A stretch of DNA of 64,000 bases, taken from contig BCIA01000003.1 of assembly GCA_001599815.1 (NCBI GenBank), positions 5,309,598-5,373,597 of the forward strand, read 5' to 3'. The stretch comes from Furcasterigmium furcatum. Its lineage: Eukaryota; Ascomycota; Sordariomycetes; Glomerellales; Plectosphaerellaceae. Position numbers and translations under genes: made by a program. Numbering within the stretch: the first letter of the stretch is position 1; the number at the start of each line of letters is the position of its first letter. Positions 58,504-64,000 of this stretch are shown piece after piece. The notes below the pieces were generated by a model. The model did not search any database, had not been told where the DNA came from, and saw only the letters and a program-made list of their open reading frames with translations.

Positions 58504-59549
58504 CTACAACAGAAACTGCCCCTTGGTCCGCAGCACCATGTTGGTGTAGTAAGGCTGGAAGTTCAGCCACCCCCTGTGCCTCGTCCCGATCCTCTGCTCC
58601 GTGAAGAAGGCCGTCTCGTGGTCGATCTCCTTCGGCCGCCACTCGTCGCCTTGGGCCCGCACGACCGCGTCGATGGCCAGCTGCGCCTGGCAGCACTTGT
58701 CGAAGCAGATGAACCAGTACGCCGCCTCATCGATCGTCTGGCCCACAGACAGCAGCCCGTGGTTCTGCAGGATGCACACCTTGTCCTGTGGGTTCAGCGT
58801 CGCCGCGATGTTCTTGCCCTCCTCCGACGAGAGCACCACGCCGCCGTAGTCGAGGTTGACGCTGTGCGAGCCGTAGAAGCGGAGCGAGTCCTGCATCATG
58901 GCTGGGAGCTTCTTGCCGAAGACGGAGTACGCCTTGCCGTAGACGGTCTGTATCGTTAGAGTGTCAGCGAGGGACGATGGTTCAAGGCGGCAGGGGACGA
59001 GCAGACGTACGTGAGCGTGGCACACGGCGTTGACCCAGGGATGGGCCTTATGGATCTCGCTGTGGATGGAGAAGCCGGCCGCGTTGACGGCGTGGTTGCC
59101 CTCGATGACCTCGGCGTCTTCGTTCACGAGCACGAGATCCGAGACGGTGATGTCGCCGAAGTGCATGGCATAGCTGTCAATCGATGTCAGTGGACTCGTC
59201 CAGTTGTGCCGGGGGCACCGCTATCAACTCACGGGTTGATCCAGAAGTGGTCATGGCGAATGGGGTCGCGCAGGCTCATGTGGCCCGCGACGCCCTCGTC
59301 GTATCCCCGGTCTGCGAAGACCCGGAACGCCGCGACCAGGTGCTGCTTGCAGTAGCGCTGCTCCTCCTCCTTCGTCTTGAACTCCGGGATGGTGGGCACC
59401 AGGCTGCGGCCATCTCGTGTCTGCGCGCCAACGGCCATGGACTTCAAGTCGGTGCCCGCCTTGTTAAAGACGGCGGACCTCGAGTCGAGAGGTGCGCCGT
59501 TGGCCACGGCGGCGGCATCGTGAAGCTCGGCAGTCGATGAAGGAGACAT
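58504..59549 (-). CDS. Class II aldolase/adducin domain protein
   Basis: Three exons (59549-59233, 59173-59011, 58947-58504) give 307 residues with consistent phases. After about 75 residues, VAGHMSLRDPIRHDHFWINP, VLVNEDAEVIEGNHAVN, VNAVCHAHT and ILQNHGLLSVGQTIDEAAYWF appear in family order. HAHT and NHG hold the usual metal-binding histidines of class II aldolases, so a zinc site is expected. Such proteins in fungi are mostly cytosolic; some act on sugar phosphates or metabolites such as methylthioribulose-phosphate, others have no known reaction. No signal peptide is seen. The gene lies directly downstream of a Zn2Cys6 regulator in the same direction, 400 bases apart. Confidence 0.87.
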
Positions 59550-59949
59550 GTTGGGCTGAGGTACGGGTACCAGAGGATGTAAGACTGATATGGTTAAAAC
59601 AGATGTGATATAGTGTCCTCAAAGCGTGATCCAGTGGCTATCTGGTGAGAGAGGAGAGACTTATTTCTTGCAGCCCCCGGACTTGAACTGGGGTCAAGAA
59701 GCTGGGGAAATATACTAGTAATACTCGGAGCTGCTCGGATACGTGTGCCCAGCCGCCAGCCGCCACAGGCATCTGCATCATTTCCGTCACGGATTACCAT
59801 AATGCCTCCTCCATCGCAGCAATACCCCGAGGGGGCGGTTTCGGATATGTCCGGACAGGGAGCCCATCAGAAGCGGGAACCAGCTCTCGGGGTGGGGCCG
59901 GGTCTTCCCAGGCGGTCCCGGAGTCGGACATATCCGTGTCCCAGGAGAA
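59550..59949. other. Intergenic region, aldolase promoter
   Basis: About 400 bases between the 3' end of the regulator and the aldolase start. CGG triplets are frequent, but no regular pair was singled out. A binding site for the adjacent regulator could be here; not shown. Confidence 0.5.
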
Positions 59950-62192
59950 TCATCCCTCCGGAGCCAAGTGATCATGGGACAACAGTTCCATCGCATCCCA
60001 ATCGATCGCGCCCCATTCAATGTTGCCCAAATCCAAGGGCTCGTCCAGGAACGCCGCCATGGCCGCGTCCCACATGTCGGCATTGCCAGCAAAGGAGTTC
60101 TCCCATCCCGGACCGCCGCCGTTGTTGAGGACAAGGCCGGGCATAGCTGATGTCCGTGGCTCGACGCGGACTTGTCCGTGATCCGCCGGCTGGATCGACT
60201 CCCTGACTCGCTCCGCCAGCGCCCTGAAAGCCTGGAAGTGCCTGTTGACAGTGGGCCACTTCTGAGCGATGTACTGCAGCGTGTCGATGACGGTGGTGAT
60301 CGTTTCCGAGACATCTGGCGAGGGCTGGGCCACGGTCTCGCCAGACGCTTCGGCATTCCGAATAAGCTGCCGCTGGGCAATACCACAGTATAATGTTGAG
60401 AACCCCGCCGACATCATGTCGTGAACGCACGTCCAGTTGAGAATAAGCTTGTCTGCTGTGCGAAGTGCCCGGTACAGGGTCGTGATCTGGCCGGCAGCTT
60501 GGATGGAGTGGCTCAAATTCGTGATAAATTCCCTGCCTTCATTCGTGGCCTCGTGCTCCTTGCTCGTCAACACGAGAAGCCGGTAACACTTGAGGCGCTC
60601 CCTGAAGTAGTTGAGGTCTCTCCATTGGGTTGTCTCATAGGCATTCCGGGGCTCCAGGAGAATCGGGAAGGACATGCGCCAGTAGTCCAACTCTTCAATA
60701 ATGCCGTTAGCAATTGCCTGCAGACCGATTCCTGGCCGATGCGATGACTCCCGGTAGAGCCGTGTCCCGATCTTGGTGGTGATCTGTCTCAGTCGTATTT
60801 GACGTAGCTGTGCCGATACCTCGGACATGCCCCGGATGATCTGGTCCTCCACATTACCGGATTCAATGAGGTCGTCATCGGCATCTATAGGGAGCTGTTT
60901 ACGTTAACAAAGCACTGTCTTCGAGGCATCAGGCTCGGGGGGAACACACCTCGATATCGATGTCTTCATCCTGGAGAGCGAGCGGTCTTCCCAACACGGA
61001 GCTACTGTGGCGGTCGGCGATGTAACACGCCCAGAACACCCTTCGGCGCATCTGTTCATCAATTGGCCGAAGACTTCGACTAGTCAGATGGAAGTTGTTC
61101 TCGATGCATATTCGCATGGCAACACGGGCGAGGTCCCATTTGTTTCCCACTGGATGTGAGTGTCAGTTCTAGAACAGCTGGGCCAAAAGAACACGAGTAT
61201 GGCCTTACCACCAATATCGTGCTGGAGGGAGAAAATGAGAACCAGCAAAAGAGCTTGGATCTGCTCTAGACCGGCCAACTCAAAGGTCTTATTAGCACGC
61301 TGCATGGCCGCAGCATAATAATCCATTGGAGAGACATCGTGGAGTCCGGATCTGAACAGAGCAACTGCTCCGATGGCGAATATCATGTTGATGCGAAAGA
61401 GACACGGGCTTGTTTGGGAATGTGGGTTGGCGTAGGTCTCGTCTAGCTCTCGGAGGACAGTTGCCCGCTGCACAAAGGGGTGTAGGAGGTGTAAGCCGTC
61501 AAGACTAGGGAGAGGTCAGCATTGATCCCAAGGCCATGCTGGCGGAGACTTACTACGCAGAGAAGAGATGCTGGGCTGTCTCTTTGGCAGGAAGGACGGC
61601 TGGTTTTGCCTGCAGTCGCGCAACATCTTCTGTAGGGGCTGTTTGGTCCAACCTCAGTGAGAGAGGTGCCGAAGTCGAGGTTGATGGTATCACGGCAGCC
61701 TCAACGAGGCGGGCCATACTGCGCGAGGATCAGTCTCACCGAGGACATCATGTGCGACATGTTGATTCTTACTTAATGACGCTGCCGACTTCATGGTATG
61801 TGGCCTCTGTCCCAGGGCTAAAGGACGACGTCGAAAGTCGGCCTGTGACTGCGGGCGAATGCCCTTCGGGCTCTTGAGTAGTCGCCTTCAGACGTCGGAT
61901 ACGTTCGAGGAGCTCATCAACATATCTGTGCTAGGCGTCAACCTCAAGCGTGTCACAAGTAGGTTTGCCACACGCTTACCCTCGGGGATACTCTCTCCTT
62001 GATCTTGAGTCTACTTGAAGACAGACGCTGCCCGCCTTGACACAGTTTGCGCATGTTTTGGGGTCAGCGTCACACTGTCATACCAGAGCATTAGCAAACT
62101 TCCCGCCGGATTGAATGAAGACTGGACGTAAGTAGTACCCTGAGCTTCTTGACCTTGCAGCGCTTGCACGCCAGGATCGACTTTTCTGACAT
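59950..62192 (-). CDS. Zn2Cys6 transcription factor with fungal_trans domain (left of pair)
   Basis: Seven exons (62192-62139, 62074-61980, 61925-61773, 61718-61554, 61504-61209, 61149-60950, 60894-59950) are linked by phase-consistent introns, giving 635 residues. The zinc cluster is Cys9, 12, 19, 26, 29 and 36 (spacing 2-6-6-2-6) with basic LACKRCKVKKLR. A coiled-coil dimerisation helix follows (YVDELLERIRRLK), then a fungal_trans middle region: PFVQRATVLRELDETYANP, IFAIGAVALFRSGL, KWDLARVAMRICIENNFHL, MRRRVFWACYIADRHSS, VLGRPLALQDEDIDIE. The end is acidic and Trp/Asp-rich (LGNIEWGAIDWDAMELL), a likely activation segment. Nuclear. Target genes are unknown; the aldolase and ABC transporter are nearby candidates. 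Confidence 0.9.
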
Positions 62193-62561
62193 GATCGTCC
62201 ACTTGCTTGTGGCATTCCATTCGGTGTGCACGCGAGCGTTGTCATGCGCCTTTCCCGGGGGAGTTTTCTCACCTTTTCATGACCTTGGCTTTGTCGGGGG
62301 CAGAGTTGCGGAAGCGCTACCCGGTCAAGAATGGGGAACTTGTGGTCCGGGGTCGGATGATGGGTGGTTCTCGTCGGGGTATGGAGGGCGCGCTAGACCC
62401 CGGGATTAGCACGCATCAAGCCCAAAGCCCCTGCTAGGGATGCGCTAGGCATTACTAAACCGCGCTGAAAGACTGGCTGCGTCAAGGTTGGCCGAACTGG
62501 TGATCTTCCTCCGACATCTCAGCTCCTCGGAGTGCTACATCCCACCGAACACGAAACAGAC
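62193..62561. promoter_or_regulatory. Divergent promoter between two Zn2Cys6 regulators
   Basis: Only 369 bases separate the two ATGs, so one region must drive both. It contains CGG-N9-CCG at 62309-62323 and CCG-N14-CGG inside TCCGA...TCGGA at 62511-62530. Paired CGG triplets are the usual binding form of Zn2Cys6 dimers, so auto- or cross-regulation is plausible. Binding is inferred from pattern alone. Confidence 0.4.
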
Positions 62562-64000
62562 ATGAACACGGCATGTCAACGGTGCAGGAAGCGCAAAGTC
62601 AAGGTCTGTTCTCCAAGGGGAAATATGTCTTTACGTCCTTTCAAACGCTGACAATCTCCAAAGTGCGACTTGAAAGCTCCCCGTTGCGGCAACTGTACTC
62701 GGGCCAACGCCCGTTGTGTCTGCTCAGATCTGACCTCGAGTCGAGCCACGAGCTCTCTTCCGCCTGGGTGAGCAAGACAGTCCTCAAGGATTCACCCAAG
62801 CGCGCTGGCTGAACTCACTCCCATCAGTTACCTCGAGAGCCTTGAAGATGAGTTGGCCCAGCTCGAAGACAAAGCTTCCATGGCTCAGACCAGCACAAGT
62901 CCGGGGTGTAATGCCCCGACTTCGGGGCCCAATCCTCTTAGAGATGGCCCCTCGTTCGACTGGACCTCTATCGGCGAGGGTGATTCAAATCGTCTGCATC
63001 CCACATTCGCCTACGGCCTGGGCTATATGTTTCAATCTGCCGTGGCTGTGGACAACCGGTTTCCGTACCACTCCAGGCAGCGAAACTTTCTATTCCCGCG
63101 CGTGAGACGAAATCAGGCGCCGGGAAGCTCTCAGGAGAACCCGCTTGCGCAGACATACCTGGACACTTTCCTGGTTACCGTCCAGGAGTGCCTGCCGATA
63201 CTGCAGGAGGCCGATATAGCTCTTTTCAGAACTATCGTCACCGGTGCTGCACATGTCGAGTCGTCCGTCTTCCAGATGACTCTGGCGATAGGGGCGATGC
63301 TCACCCCCGGAAACGATCCCGTGTCCTCATATCACGCCATCGACTTCTTCGGAGCTGCCATGAATACATGCAACCCCACGACTCCTGACTTACAGACCCT
63401 GCAGATCTTCCTGCTTGTCACCATTTTCTCGCTGTTTCATTCTGCCGCCGGAAGTACGTGGCACCTCCTTGGACTTGCTGTCCAAGTGGCCGTGGCCCTT
63501 GGGCTTCACCACAAGCAAGGCGCCCAGGCACAGCTTCCGGACCAAATACACCGGGAGAATCTTTTCTGGACAGTTTATGTATTAGACAGGTCAGTAACAT
63601 CAGTCGTCCAACGGATTTTCTCGTGTAACATAAGCTAACGGCTGTCTCTCACAGGCTCGTGTCAATACCTCTCGGCAGGCCGGTTGGTATCCACGACTCT
63701 GATATCAGCACAAAGGTAAGCATGAGGCTGTGACGGCCTGAAAGCAATCTAGTAGTATGAAATGAGGCTCTAATAACTCTACAGGCTCCCGAAAATTGTC
63801 CACAGGCCGCATGTCTGCATGTGCTGGCGTCCCTGGCTGAAAAGGCATCCTTAGCAAATACCCCAAAGCGAGGCCCGCGGTCTGAGCCATGTGTTTTCGC
63901 TCAAGATTGCCGCAGGCTTCTTCAGGAGCGGATACTCGGACACAACTCCTCTCTGTTCAAAACATTTGCTTTCCAGCTCGCCGTCTGGACTGCCGCAGAT
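62562..64000 (+). CDS. Zn2Cys6 transcription factor with fungal_trans domain (right of pair, truncated by window)
   Basis: Exons 62562-62603, 62664-62767, 62828-63589, 63655-63715 and 63785 to the window end all join in phase. The cluster has Cys5, 8, 15, 22, 25 and 32 with basic ACQRCRKRKVKCDLK. A linker (YLESLEDELAQLE) follows, then fungal_trans sequence such as TYLDTFLVTVQECLPIL, LAIGAMLTPGNDPVSS, TIFSLFHSAAGSTWHLLGLAVQ, ALGLHHKQ, LFWTVYVLDR and LVSIPLGRPVGI. About 395 residues are visible; the C-terminal activation part lies outside. It is nuclear and a paralog of the left regulator by shared intron positions. Target genes unknown. Confidence 0.88.

Overview
The window reads as nuclear DNA of a filamentous ascomycete (Pezizomycotina, most likely Sordariomycetes). 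The evidence is GC-rich coding sequence, short GT-AG introns of about 50 to 90 bases with CTAAC-type branch sites, single genes separated by 0.3 to 5 kb, and families typical of moulds: Zn2Cys6 regulators, NACHT-ankyrin proteins, a Spg1/Tem1 GTPase, CAND1 and P4-ATPases. Gene models were built by eye from open frames, splice signals and phase, so exon edges are predictions.

Left part (1-16 kb) is gene-poor and accessory in character. It holds the start of a DUF3140 gene (minus), a secreted lipocalin-like protein (minus), a CorA-like membrane protein with a damaged 5' end, a small secreted cysteine-rich protein, a duplicated EthD-like alpha/beta-barrel protein, and a 5.1 kb coding sequence for a one-module NRPS-like enzyme. 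That enzyme (adenylation domain, carrier domain, six predicted membrane segments, three left-handed beta-helix domains) has the architecture of epsilon-poly-L-lysine synthetases.

Middle part (17-45 kb) is mostly conserved cell machinery: Spg1/Tem1 septation GTPase, a PLAC8-like protein with an in-frame stop, CAND1 (cullin regulator), a homeodomain transcription factor behind a 5.2 kb gene-free region, a Dnf3-like phospholipid flippase, an MDR-family oxidoreductase, an adaptin-binding p34/Irc6-like protein, and an unknown membrane protein.

Right part (45-64 kb) is again accessory. It holds an NLR-type protein (nucleoside phosphorylase, NACHT, ankyrin) whose ankyrin tail is cut by a stop codon and a homopolymer frameshift, a short-chain dehydrogenase, an ABCC-type multidrug transporter, a class II aldolase/adducin protein, and two divergently transcribed Zn2Cys6 regulators. 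The two regulators share intron positions and a 369 bp promoter; the second runs off the window. The aldolase and the nearer regulator lie in the same direction and may be co-regulated, which is inference. No tRNA, rRNA, CRISPR array or intact transposon was seen.
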